A program made the position numbers and the translations under genes. A stretch of 64,000 nucleotides of DNA from Brenneria bubanii (GTDB lineage: Bacteria; Pseudomonadota; Gammaproteobacteria; Enterobacterales; Enterobacteriaceae): contig NZ_JAKMAJ010000004.1 of assembly GCF_022378355.1 (NCBI RefSeq), positions 62,001 to 126,000 of the forward strand, read 5' to 3'. This document shows positions 46,574-57,640 of the stretch, piece by piece; the stretch's first letter is position 1, and each line of letters opens with the position of its first letter. Under the pieces are notes generated by a model. That model was not told the origin of the DNA and did no database searches. It saw only the letters and a program-made list of their open reading frames with translations.

Positions 46574-46599
46574 AAACCTCGCATCTGCGAGGTTTTTTT
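46574..46599 (+). terminator. rho-independent terminator after hxpA
   Basis: AACCTCGCA and TGCGAGGTT form a perfect stem with a 2-base core, followed by a run of seven T in total. It ends the yfbU-hxpA unit, 49 bp after the hxpA stop. Confidence 0.92.
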
Positions 46600-46796
46600 A
46601 TGGCAAACTGCCTATGTCTGTCACCTTTCGGACCGGGGCTGAACTTGGTTGAAATACTGCTGTATTTTAACGCAAACCATTTCCTGCCGCTCTTCGGACT
46701 GAAACCGCGTGGAATAAGAAAATGCGCCTGTGTTTTCTATGGCAATCTGTAGTCGTGCGAACCTATTAATGAATCTCTTCCGTCAGGGGAACCGTT

Positions 46797-48629
46797 TTGA
46801 ATAGCGAACTTCTCTGGGTTTTATCCCTGTTGCTGATCGCCATTGTGTTGTTTACCACCAATAAATTACGCATGGATGTTGTTGCACTGTTAGTCATTAT
46901 CGCTTTTGTTCTTAGCGGGACATTGACGCTGTCTGAGGCATTGGTCGGTTTCAGCGATCCCAACGTTATTCTGATCGCCGCCTTGTTTATTATCGGCGAG
47001 GGACTGGTTCGTACCGGCGTCGCCTACCAGGTCGGCGAATGGCTGGTGCGCGCCGCCGGTAATAGCGAATTAAAAATGCTGGTGCTGTTAATGGTCACCG
47101 TCGCGCTGTTGGGCGCGTTTATGAGCTCGACCGGCGTGGTGGCCATTTTCATTCCGGTGGTGCTTAGCGTTTCGGCGCGGATGAAGGCATCGCCGGCGAG
47201 GTTGCTGATGCCGCTGAGTTTTGCCGGATTAATCAGCGGCATGATGACGCTGGTGGCCACGCCGCCCAATATGGTGGTGAGCAGCGAACTGATGCGGGAA
47301 GGTATCGATGGGTTTCGATTTTTCAGCATGACGCCGATTGGCATTGTCGTACTGTTGGTCGGCGTCGCTTATATGATGATGGCCCGCTACTGGCTGGGCG
47401 GCGCAACCGAGGAAACGGCGAAAGATAGCTGGAAAAGAAGAACGTTCCGCGACCTGATTCGGGACTATAAACTGACGGGCAGGGCGCGGCGTTTGGCTAT
47501 CCGTCCGGGGTCCCCGCTTATTGGTCATCGACTCGACGATCTGCGGTTGCGTCAAGGGTACGGCGCAAATATCGTCGGGATTGAACGCTGGCGTAAATTT
47601 CGCCGCGTCATGGTCAGCGTGGCGGGCAACACGGAACTGCGTCTGAATGATGTTCTGTTGATCGATATGTCGACTTCGGAAGTCGATTTACGGGAATTTT
47701 GTATAGCGCAGCGTCTGGAGCCGATGGTATTGCGCGGCGAGTATTTTTCCGAGCAGGCGCGTGATGTTGGCATGGCGGAAGTGTCTTTAATTCCTGATTC
47801 CGAGCTGTTGGGAAAAACCCTTTATGAGGTCGGCTTTCGCAGCCGCTATGGCCTGAGCGTCGTTGGCATCCGCCGTAATGGTGAGGCGATGGAGGGGATC
47901 CTGGCCGACGAACCTCTTCAGTTGGGTGATATTTTGCTGGTTATCGGCGACTGGCGGATGATCCGCCAACTGCACATGCAGAAAAATGACTTTCTGTTGC
48001 TTAATTTACCCGCCGAGGTGGATGACGTGGCGCCGGCCGTTAGTCAGGCGCCGCATGCGCTATTCTGTCTGGCGTTGATGGTGGCGATGATGCTGACGGA
48101 TGAAATTCCCAATGCGATCGCCGCGTTGATCGCGTGTTTGCTTATGGGCAAATTCCGCTGCATCGATATGGAAAGCGCTTACCGTTCGATTCACTGGCCC
48201 AGTATCATACTGATTGTCGGAATGATGCCGTTTGCGCTGGCGTTACAAAAAACGGGGGGCGTTACGCTGATTGTCGATGGGCTGATGGACATCGCCGGCG
48301 GATCCGGGCCACATGTGATGCTGGTGTGCCTATTCATCCTGTGCGCCGTTATCGGTTTGTTTATCTCCAACACGGCGACAGCGGTGCTGATGGCGCCCAT
48401 TGCCGTTGCCGCGGCAAATCAGATGGGGGTCTCGCCTTACCCCTTTGCGATGATCATCGCAATCGCAGCTTCCGCGGCATTTATGACGCCCGTTTCATCA
48501 CCGGTGAATACCTTGGTGCTGGCGCCGGGAGGATATAGGTTTGGTGACTTTTTGCGTATCGGAATACCCTTCACTGTGCTGGTTATGGTCATCAGCGTGA
48601 TGATGGTGCCGTGGCTTTATCCTTTCTGA
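46797..48629 (+). CDS. yfbS: SLC13-family anion transporter YfbS with two TrkA_C domains
   Basis: A 610-residue inner-membrane transporter of the divalent anion:sodium symporter (SLC13/CitT) family. Two hydrophobic halves of about 180 residues flank a soluble middle of about 200 residues with two TrkA_C (RCK_C) domains ([21 protein letters not shown] and [22 protein letters not shown]). Membrane signatures include [19 protein letters not shown] and [17 protein letters not shown]. The start is TTG at 46797, preceded by AGGGGA, and aligns with E. coli YfbS (MNGELIW). The substrate is not known. Confidence 0.92.
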   Translation: MNSELLWVLSLLLIAIVLFTTNKLRMDVVALLVIIAFVLSGTLTLSEALVGFSDPNVILIAALFIIGEGLVRTGVAYQVGEWLVRAAGNSELKMLVLLMVTVALLGAFMSSTGVVAIFIPVVLSVSARMKASPARLLMPLSFAGLISGMMTLVATPPNMVVSSELMREGIDGFRFFSMTPIGIVVLLVGVAYMMMARYWLGGATEETAKDSWKRRTFRDLIRDYKLTGRARRLAIRPGSPLIGHRLDDLRLRQGYGANIVGIERWRKFRRVMVSVAGNTELRLNDVLLIDMSTSEVDLREFCIAQRLEPMVLRGEYFSEQARDVGMAEVSLIPDSELLGKTLYEVGFRSRYGLSVVGIRRNGEAMEGILADEPLQLGDILLVIGDWRMIRQLHMQKNDFLLLNLPAEVDDVAPAVSQAPHALFCLALMVAMMLTDEIPNAIAALIACLLMGKFRCIDMESAYRSIHWPSIILIVGMMPFALALQKTGGVTLIVDGLMDIAGGSGPHVMLVCLFILCAVIGLFISNTATAVLMAPIAVAAANQMGVSPYPFAMIIAIAASAAFMTPVSSPVNTLVLAPGGYRFGDFLRIGIPFTVLVMVISVMMVPWLYPF

Positions 48630-48652
48630 CAGGCATCGGCATTAATTGATTA

Positions 48653-49252
48653 TTACAGCGGCGAATCCTGGCTTATTTCATCCAGCGATAAGCTGAAGCT
48701 GGGGATGAACACCGTCATAAAGTAGTCCATCTCCGGGCTTTGTCGCTGTTGTAATGTTTTTTCCAGCCTGGCTTTCGCCAGCGTGAATTCCGTGTTGCCC
48801 GCCGACAACTCTTCCAGACATTTCAGATAGGCGCATAGCGCATCGGCCTGTTTGACGATAGCGCGTTCCTCTTCACTCATATGCTGCTCATCCAACAATG
48901 ACTGATAATCCTGCTGTAGTTCTGGCGGCAGCATATCGATCAGCTTCTGTCGGGCTATCTTTTCGATCTTTTTATATTCGTGAGCGATCTGGTCGTTGTA
49001 ATACTTGATGGGCGTTGGCATATCCCCCGTCAGCACCTCGCTGGCATCGTGATACATCGCCAGCAGGGCGATGCGTTCAGCATTGATGCCGCCATTGAAC
49101 TTGCGGTTTTTTATTACCGCCAAAGCGTGGGCGACGAAAGCGACCTGTAGGCTGTGCTCCGATACATTTTCCGTGCGCACATTGCGCATCAGCGGCCAAC
49201 GGCTTATGAGTTTCAGACGGGATAAATGGGCAAAAAAGTGACTCTGATTCAT
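48653..49252 (-). CDS. yfbR: 5'-deoxynucleotidase YfbR
   Basis: A 199-residue HD-domain phosphohydrolase that removes phosphate from deoxyribonucleoside 5'-monophosphates. Metal ligands are His33 in [12 protein letters not shown] and His68-Asp69 in [12 protein letters not shown]. It matches E. coli YfbR (199 residues) in length. It is on the same strand as alaA, 126 bp downstream of it; that spacer contains a GC-rich dyad (GCGCCGG/CCGGCGC, 49334-49362). Confidence 0.95.
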   Translation of the reverse strand: MNQSHFFAHLSRLKLISRWPLMRNVRTENVSEHSLQVAFVAHALAVIKNRKFNGGINAERIALLAMYHDASEVLTGDMPTPIKYYNDQIAHEYKKIEKIARQKLIDMLPPELQQDYQSLLDEQHMSEEERAIVKQADALCAYLKCLEELSAGNTEFTLAKARLEKTLQQRQSPEMDYFMTVFIPSFSLSLDEISQDSPL

Positions 49253-49378
49253 GGCGATCTCTCAGACAACGGCACGATGGGAATCTATTGTGGCACTTGG
49301 CGGAGATTATGCAAACCATCCGATAAAGCCGCAGCGCCGGTGCTATGGCAGCAGCCCGGCGCCGGGAGGGGAAATACG

Positions 49379-50593
49379 CTATTGGTGGTAGTGCTCCAGA
49401 AAACGGCCCAGCTTATGTACCGCCATATCCAGTTCGTCAACGCGGGGTAGCGTGACGATACGAACATGATCCGGATAGGGCCAGTTAAATGCCGAGCCCT
49501 GCACCAGCAAGACTTTTTCCTGTAAAAGAAGATCCAGCACCAACTTTTGGTCGTCATGGATATTGAAGCGTTTGGCATCGATGCGCGGGAACATGTAAAG
49601 CGCGCCTTGCGGTTTGACGCAAGAAACGCCGGGAATTTGATTGATCAACTCCCAGGCTCGGTTGCGCTGTTCATATAAGCGGCCGCCGGGCCGGATGAAT
49701 TCGCTGATGCTCTGATAGCCGCCTATGGCCGTCTGAATGGCATGCTGCATCGGCACGTTGGCGCATAAACGCATGGACGCCAGCATTTCCAATCCTTCTA
49801 TATAGCCTTTAGCGTGCTTTTTCGGCCCGTTCAACACCATCCAGCCCTGACGAAAACCGGCGACGCGATAGGTTTTCGATAAGCCGTTAAACGTGATGGT
49901 CAGCAAATCCGGGGCCAGTGCGGCGATGGAGTGGTGCTGAGCATCGTCGTAGAGAATTTTGTCGTAAATCTCGTCGGCGAAGATAATCAGCTTATGCTCG
50001 CGGGCGATCGCCACAATCTCCAGCAGCAGTTCTTTGCTATAAACCGCGCCCGTTGGGTTATTGGGATTGATGATGACAATGCCGCGGGTATGTGGGGTGA
50101 TTTTTTTGCGAATGTCGTCCAGGTCGGGAAACCAGTCCGATGTCTCGTCACACAGATAATGCACGGCATTGCCATTAGATAGCGAAACCGCCGCGGTCCA
50201 TAACGGATAGTCTGGCGCCGGCACCAGCATTTCGTCGCCCGCATTCAGCAACGCCTGCATAGACTGCACAATCAGCTCGGAGACGCCATTGCCGATGTAC
50301 ACGTCTTCGACGGTCATATCACGCATTCCTCTTGCCTGATAGTGCTGGACAATGGCTTTGCGCGCGGAATAAAGACCTTTGGAGTCGCAGTAACCTTGTG
50401 CAGTCGGTAAATTTCGGATCACATCGACCAGAATTTCGTCTGGGGCGTCAAAACCAAAAGGCGCTGGGTTGCCAATGTTCAGCTTAAGTACTTTATTACC
50501 TTCTTCTTCAAGACGTTTGGCTTCCTTTAGAACTGGACCGCGAATGTCATAACAAACATTCTCCAGCTTCTTGGATTTTTCAATCAGGGACAT
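49379..50593 (-). CDS. alaA: glutamate-pyruvate aminotransferase AlaA
   Basis: A 404-residue class I/II aminotransferase that makes alanine from pyruvate and glutamate. The PLP lysine is Lys240 in NGLSKTYRVAGFRQGW; NPNNPTGAVYS and ADEIYDKILYDD carry other cofactor contacts. I chose ATG 50593 (MSLIEKSKKLENV), which agrees with E. coli AlaA, rather than the frame opening at 50644. It is divergent from lrhA across a 488-bp regulatory region. Confidence 0.95.
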   Translation of the reverse strand: MSLIEKSKKLENVCYDIRGPVLKEAKRLEEEGNKVLKLNIGNPAPFGFDAPDEILVDVIRNLPTAQGYCDSKGLYSARKAIVQHYQARGMRDMTVEDVYIGNGVSELIVQSMQALLNAGDEMLVPAPDYPLWTAAVSLSNGNAVHYLCDETSDWFPDLDDIRKKITPHTRGIVIINPNNPTGAVYSKELLLEIVAIAREHKLIIFADEIYDKILYDDAQHHSIAALAPDLLTITFNGLSKTYRVAGFRQGWMVLNGPKKHAKGYIEGLEMLASMRLCANVPMQHAIQTAIGGYQSISEFIRPGGRLYEQRNRAWELINQIPGVSCVKPQGALYMFPRIDAKRFNIHDDQKLVLDLLLQEKVLLVQGSAFNWPYPDHVRIVTLPRVDELDMAVHKLGRFLEHYHQ

Positions 50594-51081
50594 AAATATT
50601 ACAGACCTTTTGCGGGAAAAGCGTATTCCTGTGTGGAATAGCACAACCTGCTCAATGTACTCCTCCTATAGTACCTTTTGAAGAATGATTATCGCTTTCT
50701 CTGCAAATTATTCCGCTTATGCACTATATGGTTGTGTACTAGTCTGATGGTGCGTTACTGTAGATGAGTGACTGCCGCTGTGTCCGTCAGGTCATTTTCT
50801 CTATGAAAATACGTGGTTTGTTATTTAGAAAAGTGAAGATCATTTATTTTTCAAAATGAAAAAACAAAGGCGGCGCTATCAGATTAAGAATTTAAGGGGG
50901 TGTAGCATTTAAAACAATGACAACTCATGAATTGAAAAGACGATTTTGGTAGCGAAATATAAGTATTTTTTTTGCCCTTATGCTGCGTCTGCGATAGTGT
51001 CTTTAAAGTGTATGGGTTGTTACCATTACATGTAATAAAACACCAGGAATGTTTTTGTTTAAAAATTAAAATAGATAAGTG
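50594..51081. other. divergent alaA-lrhA regulatory region
   Basis: 488 bp with no gene. The lrhA side is AT-rich and has a perfect 12-bp palindrome ATTACATGTAAT at 51025-51036, 46 bp before the lrhA start. A TAAGAATTTAAG segment (50885-50896) partly resembles an RcsB half-site but is too weak to claim. Confidence 0.5.
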
Positions 51082-52002
51082 ATGAATCGTATGACCAACG
51101 CAAATCGACCAGTAATTAATCTCGATCTTGATCTATTGAGAACGTTTGTCGCTGTTGCAGATTTGAACACTTTTGCAGCCGCTGCTGTTGCTGTACGTCG
51201 GACTCAATCGGCCGTCAGTCAGCAAATGCAACGTTTAGAGCAACTCATCGGAAAGGAGCTTTTCGCCCGGCATGGGCGCAATAAGCTATTGACCGAACAC
51301 GGTATCCAGTTTCTGGGCTACGCCAGAAAAATATTACAGTTCAATGACGAGGCCTGTACCTCATTAATGTTCAGTGATATTCAGGGGGCGCTGACCATTG
51401 GCGCGTCGGATGATACTGCCGATACCATTCTCCCTTATATTTTACACCGGACAACCTCTCTCTTCCCTAAATTATCCATCGACGTTAGCGTGAAGCGTAG
51501 TGCGGAAATGTTGGAACTGCTACATCAAGGGAAAATTGATCTGGTGATTACCACAATGAATACTATGGTATTTCCCCATGTCTTATTACGAACTTCCCCG
51601 ACGCTGTGGTATTGCGCCGCAGATTATCAATTTAGGCCGGAAGAACCCGTACCGCTAGTGGTGCTGGATGAACCCAGCCGTTTTCGGACGTTGGCGCTGG
51701 AGTATCTTAATGCGATGGGGATCCCATGGAGAATTTCCTATGTCGCATCCTCGCTGTCAGCCGTTCGCGCGGCGGTCAAGGCGGGTCTGGGCGTGACCGT
51801 ACGCTCGGTTGAGATGATGAGTCCGGGCTTAAGGGTATTGGGCGAGGAGGATGGATTGCCTAGACTACCGGAAACCCGCTACTTCCTGTGCAAAAATCCG
51901 AATCATGAAAATGAACTGGCAACCGCGGTTTTTAACGTGATCGGTTCAGGAAATAAATCTTACGGGTCCGACATGGATACTTCATTGAAGGACGCAATAT
52001 AA
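51082..52002 (+). CDS. lrhA: LysR-type regulator LrhA (HexA/PecT)
   Basis: A LysR-family regulator of about 306 residues. The N-terminal helix-turn-helix ([40 protein letters not shown]) is almost identical to E. coli LrhA; the C-terminal third differs more and lacks E. coli's longer tail. In E. coli LrhA represses flhDC and motility; the orthologues HexA (Pectobacterium) and PecT (Dickeya) repress exoenzymes and motility. Starts at 51082 or 51091 are both possible, since MTNANRP aligns with the E. coli start. It lies upstream of nuo, as in E. coli. Confidence 0.94.
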   Translation: MNRMTNANRPVINLDLDLLRTFVAVADLNTFAAAAVAVRRTQSAVSQQMQRLEQLIGKELFARHGRNKLLTEHGIQFLGYARKILQFNDEACTSLMFSDIQGALTIGASDDTADTILPYILHRTTSLFPKLSIDVSVKRSAEMLELLHQGKIDLVITTMNTMVFPHVLLRTSPTLWYCAADYQFRPEEPVPLVVLDEPSRFRTLALEYLNAMGIPWRISYVASSLSAVRAAVKAGLGVTVRSVEMMSPGLRVLGEEDGLPRLPETRYFLCKNPNHENELATAVFNVIGSGNKSYGSDMDTSLKDAI

Positions 52003-52019
52003 TTGCGTAGCAGGTCAGA

Positions 52020-52055
52020 CATTATTCGGGTCAAAAGGACTCGTCCCGAATAATG
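52020..52055 (+). other. stem-loop downstream of lrhA
   Basis: CATTATTCGGG (52020-52030) and CCCGAATAATG (52045-52055) are perfectly complementary over 11 bases with a 14-base loop. No T tract follows, so it is at best an atypical lrhA terminator or a 3'-end stabiliser. Confidence 0.5.
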
Positions 52056-52390
52056 GCGGCGGCCGACTTGGCTTAGCCTGCCGTCATCAGCCTTTGTTAT
52101 CGGCAAAGGATGCTCATCTATCCCTCCCTTCCTCCTTTTCTGGATTCAGCCCGGTGAAAAACGGATGAATGTCGCTAATCATCATTGATGAAACGCCGGT
52201 TCGTTATTTTTACGCCATCGTGCAAAAAATACGCTACCAGTTCAAATTTTATTCTCATCAGTTTTTTTACTAACTAAATTAGCAAAAATGTGTGGCGGAT
52301 CAAAAATTGCCCCTAATAACACTATGGGTGAACAAGCAATCCCATTGAAAATGGTATAGTGCCTGAGTAAACCTGAGTTGGGCGTAATTT

Positions 52391-52408
52391 TGCTTTGTTA
52401 ACAAAGCA
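52391..52408. promoter_or_regulatory. perfect 18-bp palindrome in the nuo upstream region
   Basis: TGCTTTGTTAACAAAGCA equals its own reverse complement. It lies 254 bp before nuoA. The core GTTAACAAA recurs at 52450-52458. It is a strong candidate operator for a dimeric regulator that I cannot name; a symmetric ArcA-like reading (GTTA) is one possibility. Confidence 0.55.
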
Positions 52409-52662
52409 GCAAACACTGACTCGATTTAGCGGAAAACAAGAATGTGAGTGTTAACAAAACTGTGTGCATGTAAACTTATATACTGTTACCTTTAGTAAGG
52501 TTGAAAAAAGGTTACAAAATTAGGGGCTCGACCAACTTAATGCCCGTTGACCTGACACGTTTCCGTGCATATTGTGTGGTCTTTTATCCTTCCTTTTAAT
52601 CGATGTGGTGCTTAGCTGCCGAAAAAGAGCAGATGTTACTAGCCACTTTTGATGAGTAAGCA

Positions 52663-53109
52663 ATGAGTATGTCAACAACTACAGAAATCCTCGCCCATCA
52701 TTGGGCATTTGCGTTATTCGTGCTTATCGCCGTGGGTCTATGCGGCTTCATGCTGACGGGTGGTTTTTTACTCGGCGGCAGGGCAAGGGCCAGAGCCAAA
52801 AACGTACCCTATGAATCAGGAATCGATTCGGTAGGCTCGGCACGTTTGCGTCTGTCCGCCAAATTTTATCTGGTCGCCATGTTTTTTGTCATCTTCGACG
52901 TTGAAGCTTTATATCTCTACGCCTGGGCCGTCTCAATCAGAGAAAGCGGCTGGACTGGCTTTATCGAAGCCGCCATTTTCATTTTGGTGTTGCTGGCCGG
53001 TTTGATCTATCTGGTTCGAATTGGCGCACTGGACTGGATCCCTGCGCGTTCCAAGAGACAGGTCGTTAAGTCAGACATCGTAAACATTACCAACAATCAT
53101 CAGCAGTAA
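52663..53109 (+). CDS. nuoA: NADH-quinone oxidoreductase subunit A
   Basis: A 148-residue membrane-arm subunit of complex I with three hydrophobic helices. The conserved loop [20 protein letters not shown] and the acidic [15 protein letters not shown] helix near the quinone end are intact. It is the first gene of the nuo operon and the start [16 protein letters not shown] matches E. coli. nuoB follows 16 bp later. Confidence 0.97.
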   Translation: MSMSTTTEILAHHWAFALFVLIAVGLCGFMLTGGFLLGGRARARAKNVPYESGIDSVGSARLRLSAKFYLVAMFFVIFDVEALYLYAWAVSIRESGWTGFIEAAIFILVLLAGLIYLVRIGALDWIPARSKRQVVKSDIVNITNNHQQ

Positions 53110-53125
53110 CAGCGAGGCATTTAAG

Positions 53126-53800
53126 ATGGACTATACGCTCACCCGCATAGAGCCGGACGGTGAGAATGACCGTTATCCCCTGCAACGAAAGGAGATCGTT
53201 TCCGACCCTCTGGAGCAGCATGTTCACCGCAGCGTTTATATGGGCAAGCTGGAGCATGCTCTTCACGATACGGTGAACTGGGGTCGTAAGAACTCTCTTT
53301 GGCCTTATAACTTCGGCCTTTCCTGTTGTTACGTTGAAATGACCACCTCTTTTACTGCCGTACATGACGTCGCGCGTTTCGGTTCCGAAGTTATCCGCGC
53401 CTCGCCTCGTCAGGCTGATTTTATGGTGGTTGCCGGTACGGTCTTTACCAAAATGGCGCCGGTTATCCAGCGTCTGTATGAACAAATGCTCGAGCCGAAG
53501 TGGGTCATTTCCATGGGGGCCTGTGCGAATTCCGGCGGTATGTACGACATTTATTCTGTTGTGCAGGGCGTTGATAAATTCCTGCCGGTTGACGTTTATA
53601 TCCCGGGCTGTCCGCCACGTCCTGAAGCCTATATGCAAGCGCTGTTGCTGTTGCAGGAATCAATCGGTAAAGAGCGTCGCCCTCTGTCATGGACCGTGGG
53701 GGAGCAGGGCGTTTATCGCGCCAATATGCAGTCTGAGCGGGAACGTAAACGCGGTGAGCGTATCGCAGTGACCAACCTGCGTTCGCCCGATGAGATTTGA
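53126..53800 (+). CDS. nuoB: NADH-quinone oxidoreductase subunit B
   Basis: A 224-residue peripheral subunit holding cluster N2, the last iron-sulfur centre before ubiquinone. The four ligands are visible: adjacent Cys67 and Cys68 in [10 protein letters not shown], Cys133 in [10 protein letters not shown] and Cys162 in [11 protein letters not shown], each four residues later than in E. coli. A 98-bp spacer separates it from nuoC, longer than elsewhere in the operon. Confidence 0.97.
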   Translation: MDYTLTRIEPDGENDRYPLQRKEIVSDPLEQHVHRSVYMGKLEHALHDTVNWGRKNSLWPYNFGLSCCYVEMTTSFTAVHDVARFGSEVIRASPRQADFMVVAGTVFTKMAPVIQRLYEQMLEPKWVISMGACANSGGMYDIYSVVQGVDKFLPVDVYIPGCPPRPEAYMQALLLLQESIGKERRPLSWTVGEQGVYRANMQSERERKRGERIAVTNLRSPDEI

Positions 53801-53898
53801 CCTGTAAATGATGAATATTGTGGTCGCGGAATATCACGATAACAGTGCGCGGCCCTATTCAGATACAGAAATAGCACATTTAATGTGGTGACATATTT

Positions 53899-55698
53899 AT
53901 GACAGATTTAACGACGCACGATATCGCTCTGCCTGCCTGGCAAACCCGCGATCACCTTGATGATCCGGTTATTGGCGAACTGTGTAACCGTTTTGGGCCC
54001 GAATCATTTACTGTACAAGCCACGCGTACCGGCGTTCCCGTGGTGTGGGTTAAGCGTGAGCAATTACTGGAAGTGGTGTCCTTCCTGAAAAAACAGCCGA
54101 AGCCTTATGTGATGCTGTTTGATTTACATGGTATGGACGAGCGTTTACGAACCCATCGTGAAGGTTTACCCGCTGCTGAATTCTCTGTTTTTTACCACCT
54201 GATTTCCATCGACCGCAATCGCGACATTATGTTGAAAGTCGCCCTGGTCGAAAATGATATGCACTTGCCTACCATGACCAGTTTGTTCCCGAACGCCAAT
54301 TGGTATGAGCGGGAAACGTGGGAAATGTTCGGTATCACCTTTGACGGTCATCCGCATTTGACGCGTATCATGATGCCGCTGACCTGGGAAGGTCATCCGT
54401 TGCGGAAAGACTACCCGGCTCGCGCCACCGAATTCGATCCTTTTGTGCTGACCAAGCAGAAAGAAGATTTGGAGATGGAGTCGCTGACGTTCAAGCCTGA
54501 AGAGTGGGGCATGAAACGCAGTACCGAAAACGAGGACTTCATGTTCCTCAATATGGGGCCCAACCACCCCTCGTCGCACGGCGCTTTTCGTCTGATCCTG
54601 CAATTGGATGGCGAAGAAATACTCGACTGCGTGCCGGATGTCGGCTATCACCACCGCGGCGCGGAAAAAATGGGCGAACGGCAGTCCTGGCATAGCTACA
54701 TTCCTTATACCGATCGCGTTGAATACCTGGGCGGCTGTGTTAATGAAATGCCTTATGTGCTGGCCGTTGAAAAACTGGCGGGTATTGAGGTGCCGGAACG
54801 CGTCGAGACTATTCGCGTGATGTTGTCCGAGCTGTTCCGCATTAATAGCCATCTGCTGTATATCGGCACTTACATTCAGGATGTCGGCGCGATGACGCCG
54901 ATTTTCTTCCTGTTCACCGATCGTCAGAAAATCTACGATCTGATCGAGGCTATCACCGGGTTCCGTATGCATCCGGCATGGTTCCGTATCGGCGGCGTGG
55001 CCCACGACCTGCCGCGCGGCTGGGAACGCTTGCTGCGTGAATTCCTCGACTGGATGCCCTCTCGCCTGGATACCTACGTTACCGTTGCGCTGGAGAACAG
55101 CATTCTGAAAGGCCGTACCCAGGGTGTTGCCGGCTACAATGCGAAAGAAGCATTGGAGTGGGGAGTCACTGGGGCCGGTCTTCGTGCGACCGGTGTTGAT
55201 TTCGACGTGCGTAAACGCCGCCCATATTCCGGTTATGAAAACTTTGATTTTGAAGTGCCGCTCGGCAATGGCGTCAGCGATTGCTATAGCCGCGTGATGC
55301 TGAAAGTCGAAGAGTTGCGCCAGAGTTTGCGCATTTTGGAACAATGTCTGAAAAATATGCCGGCAGGGCCGTTTAAGGCCGATCATCCGCTGACGACGCC
55401 ACCGCCGAAAGAACGCACTTTGCAGCACATTGATACCCTGATTAACCACTTCCTCCAGGTTTCCTGGGGACCGGTAATGCCCGCGAATGAATCATTCCAG
55501 ATGATTGAGGCAACCAAGGGGATCAACAGTTACTACCTGACCAGTGATGGCGGCACCATGAGCTATCGTACCCGTATTCGCACGCCGAGTTATGCACACT
55601 TGCAGCAGATTCCTTCAGTCATCCGCGGATGTCTGGTATCCGACCTGATCGTGTACCTCGGCAGTATCGATTTTGTCATGTCTGATGTGGACCGCTAA
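53899..55698 (+). CDS. nuoC: NADH-quinone oxidoreductase fused subunit C/D
   Basis: A 599-residue fusion of the 30-kDa (NuoC, about residues 1-190) and 49-kDa (NuoD) subunits, as in E. coli and other enterics. The NuoC part has [20 protein letters not shown] and HPLRKDYPA; the NuoD part starts near [19 protein letters not shown] and contains [15 protein letters not shown], which lines the quinone site. The joint is continuous with no stop. nuoE starts 2 bp after the stop. Confidence 0.97.
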   Translation: MTDLTTHDIALPAWQTRDHLDDPVIGELCNRFGPESFTVQATRTGVPVVWVKREQLLEVVSFLKKQPKPYVMLFDLHGMDERLRTHREGLPAAEFSVFYHLISIDRNRDIMLKVALVENDMHLPTMTSLFPNANWYERETWEMFGITFDGHPHLTRIMMPLTWEGHPLRKDYPARATEFDPFVLTKQKEDLEMESLTFKPEEWGMKRSTENEDFMFLNMGPNHPSSHGAFRLILQLDGEEILDCVPDVGYHHRGAEKMGERQSWHSYIPYTDRVEYLGGCVNEMPYVLAVEKLAGIEVPERVETIRVMLSELFRINSHLLYIGTYIQDVGAMTPIFFLFTDRQKIYDLIEAITGFRMHPAWFRIGGVAHDLPRGWERLLREFLDWMPSRLDTYVTVALENSILKGRTQGVAGYNAKEALEWGVTGAGLRATGVDFDVRKRRPYSGYENFDFEVPLGNGVSDCYSRVMLKVEELRQSLRILEQCLKNMPAGPFKADHPLTTPPPKERTLQHIDTLINHFLQVSWGPVMPANESFQMIEATKGINSYYLTSDGGTMSYRTRIRTPSYAHLQQIPSVIRGCLVSDLIVYLGSIDFVMSDVDR

Positions 55699-55700
55699 TT

Positions 55701-56252
55701 ATGCACGATCATAACAACACTACTCCCGATCATATCGACGCTCAGGGGCAGCCTGCCGCCGATTCACTGACGAAAGAAAATGTTTTTGTGCTGAGCGACG
55801 CTGAGCGTGACGCGATTGAGCAGGAAAAACACCATTATGAAGATGCCCGCGCCGCGTCGATTGAAGCACTGAAAATCGTGCAAAAGCAGCGCGGTTGGGT
55901 GCCTGATGGCGCGATCAAAGCCATCGCCGATGTGTTGGGTATCGCAGACAGCGATGTAGAAGGCGTGGCGACGTTTTACAGTCAAATCTTCCGTCAGCCG
56001 GTGGGACGCCACATTGTGCGCTATTGCGACAGCGTCGTTTGCCATATCAACGGCTACGAAGGCGTCAAGGCGGCGCTGGAGCGCAAACTCAGCATCAAGC
56101 CGGGTCAGACTACGTTCGACGGCCGCTTTACCCTGCTGCCGACCTGCTGTCTGGGGAACTGTGATAAGGGCCCGTCAATGATGATTGACGACGATTTGCA
56201 CAGTCACGTGAAGCCTGATGATATCGAATCGTTATTGGAGCAGTATCAATGA
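55701..56252 (+). CDS. nuoE: NADH-quinone oxidoreductase subunit E
   Basis: A 183-residue subunit of the NADH-oxidising arm carrying the [2Fe-2S] cluster N1a. Ligands are Cys109 and Cys114 ([15 protein letters not shown]) and Cys150 and Cys154 ([13 protein letters not shown]). It is 17 residues longer at the N-terminus than E. coli NuoE, with a polar, acidic start. Its stop overlaps the nuoF start by four bases. Confidence 0.96.
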   Translation: MHDHNNTTPDHIDAQGQPAADSLTKENVFVLSDAERDAIEQEKHHYEDARAASIEALKIVQKQRGWVPDGAIKAIADVLGIADSDVEGVATFYSQIFRQPVGRHIVRYCDSVVCHINGYEGVKAALERKLSIKPGQTTFDGRFTLLPTCCLGNCDKGPSMMIDDDLHSHVKPDDIESLLEQYQ

Positions 56253-57598
56253 GTAAAAACATTGTTCTGACTGCTGAACAGCATCCTCTGACCTGGCGTT
56301 TACGTGACGATAAACAGCCGGTGTGGCTGGATGAGTATCGCAGCAAAAACGGCTATGCCGGCGCGAAAAAAGCGTTAAGCGCTATGGCGCAGGATGAGGT
56401 GGTTTCCCTGGTGAAGGACGCCGGTCTGAAAGGCCGCGGCGGCGCCGGGTTCTCGACCGGGCTCAAATGGAGCCTGATGCCGAAAGACGAAAGCATGAAC
56501 ATCCGCTATCTGCTGTGTAACGCGGATGAAATGGAGCCGGGAACCTATAAAGACCGTCTGCTGATGGAACAGCTTCCACATCTGCTGGTGGAAGGCATGC
56601 TAATCAGCGCGTTTGCTCTGAAAGCCTATCGCGGTTACATCTTTTTGCGCGGCGAATACATTGAAGCGGCGGTGAATTTGCGCCGCGCCATCGAGGAAGC
56701 CAGGCAGGCCGGTCTGTTGGGCAAAAACATTCTGGGCAGCGGATTTGACTTCGAGCTTTTTGTTCATACCGGCGCAGGGCGTTATATCTGTGGTGAAGAA
56801 ACCGCGCTGATCAACTCGCTGGAAGGGCGTCGCGCCAATCCGCGTTCCAAGCCGCCGTTTCCGGCGTCCGCCGGGGCATGGGGCAAGCCGACCTGCGTCA
56901 ATAACGTGGAAACCCTGTGCAACGTTCCGGCCATTATTGAGCACGGCGCCGAGTGGTACCAGGGGCTGTCCGCCGGTAAAAGCAAGGATGCCGGCACCAA
57001 GCTGATGGGCTTTTCCGGCCGGGTCAAAAATCCGGGGCTGTGGGAGTTGCCGTTTGGCACCACCGCGCGCGAGATTCTGGAGGATTACGCCGGCGGTATG
57101 AGAGACGGACTGACGTTGAAAGCCTGGCAGCCTGGCGGCGCCGGCACCGATTTTCTGACGGGCGACCACCTTGATTTGCCGATGGATTTCGAAAATATAG
57201 GCAAAGCGGGGAGTCGTCTGGGGACCGCGCTGGCGATGGCGGTCGACAACGAAATAAATATGGTTTCTTTGACCCGCAATCTGGAAGAGTTTTTTGCCCG
57301 TGAATCCTGCGGCTGGTGCACCCCCTGCCGCGATGGTTTGCCCTGGAGCGTAAAACTGCTGCGGGCATTGGAGCGCGGTGAGGGGCAGCCTGGCGATATC
57401 GAAACGCTGGAGCAGCTTTGTCGCTTTCTGGGACCAGGCAAAACCTTCTGTGCGCATGCGCCGGGCGCCGTGGAGCCATTGCAAAGCGCCATCAAATATT
57501 TCAGAAATGAGTTCGAAGCCGGTATTTCTTCGCAATATCTGGGTAACACCAAAGCGATTGGCGGTATTCAACCTAATTTGTTGAAAGAGCGCTGGTAG
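56249..57598 (+). CDS. nuoF: NADH-quinone oxidoreductase subunit F
   Basis: A 449-residue subunit with the NADH and FMN sites and cluster N3. The glycine-rich nucleotide loop is [16 protein letters not shown], the FMN region includes [14 protein letters not shown] and [15 protein letters not shown], and the [4Fe-4S] ligands are Cys354, Cys357 and Cys360 in [12 protein letters not shown] plus Cys401. A 127-bp spacer with two hairpins separates it from nuoG, unusually long for this operon. Confidence 0.97.
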   Translation: MSKNIVLTAEQHPLTWRLRDDKQPVWLDEYRSKNGYAGAKKALSAMAQDEVVSLVKDAGLKGRGGAGFSTGLKWSLMPKDESMNIRYLLCNADEMEPGTYKDRLLMEQLPHLLVEGMLISAFALKAYRGYIFLRGEYIEAAVNLRRAIEEARQAGLLGKNILGSGFDFELFVHTGAGRYICGEETALINSLEGRRANPRSKPPFPASAGAWGKPTCVNNVETLCNVPAIIEHGAEWYQGLSAGKSKDAGTKLMGFSGRVKNPGLWELPFGTTAREILEDYAGGMRDGLTLKAWQPGGAGTDFLTGDHLDLPMDFENIGKAGSRLGTALAMAVDNEINMVSLTRNLEEFFARESCGWCTPCRDGLPWSVKLLRALERGEGQPGDIETLEQLCRFLGPGKTFCAHAPGAVEPLQSAIKYFRNEFEAGISSQYLGNTKAIGGIQPNLLKERW

Positions 57599-57640
57599 CT
57601 AATTATCTGATGAGCTTGAGATGCAGTAAATGTATCCGCC

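Larger units (their letters stand above)
52003..52662. other. nuo operon upstream region
   Basis: 660 bp with no gene. It contains a stem-loop after lrhA (52020-52055), a perfect 18-bp palindrome (52391-52408), a second GTTAACAAA copy (52450-52458) and AT-rich stretches. The corresponding E. coli region binds ArcA, NarL, Fis and IHF; I cannot map those sites reliably here. Confidence 0.6.

Noticed and set aside
49334-49362. GC-rich dyad GCGCCGG/CCGGCGC downstream of alaA
   Set aside because: Stem of only 7 bp with a 15-base loop and no T tract, in a GC-rich stretch; too weak to call a terminator.
50885-50896. TAAGAATTTAAG as an RcsB/RcsAB box upstream of lrhA
   Set aside because: Only one half resembles the box; the second half does not match.
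54166-55449. 427-codon open frame on the minus strand inside nuoC
   Set aside because: It is the shadow of the strongly conserved NuoCD frame. The composition (His, Gln and Arg rich) is typical of antisense frames in GC-rich genes, and no ribosome-binding site or homology is recognisable.
56600-57571. 323-codon open frame on the minus strand inside nuoF
   Set aside because: Antisense shadow of nuoF; the real frame shows all cofactor motifs.
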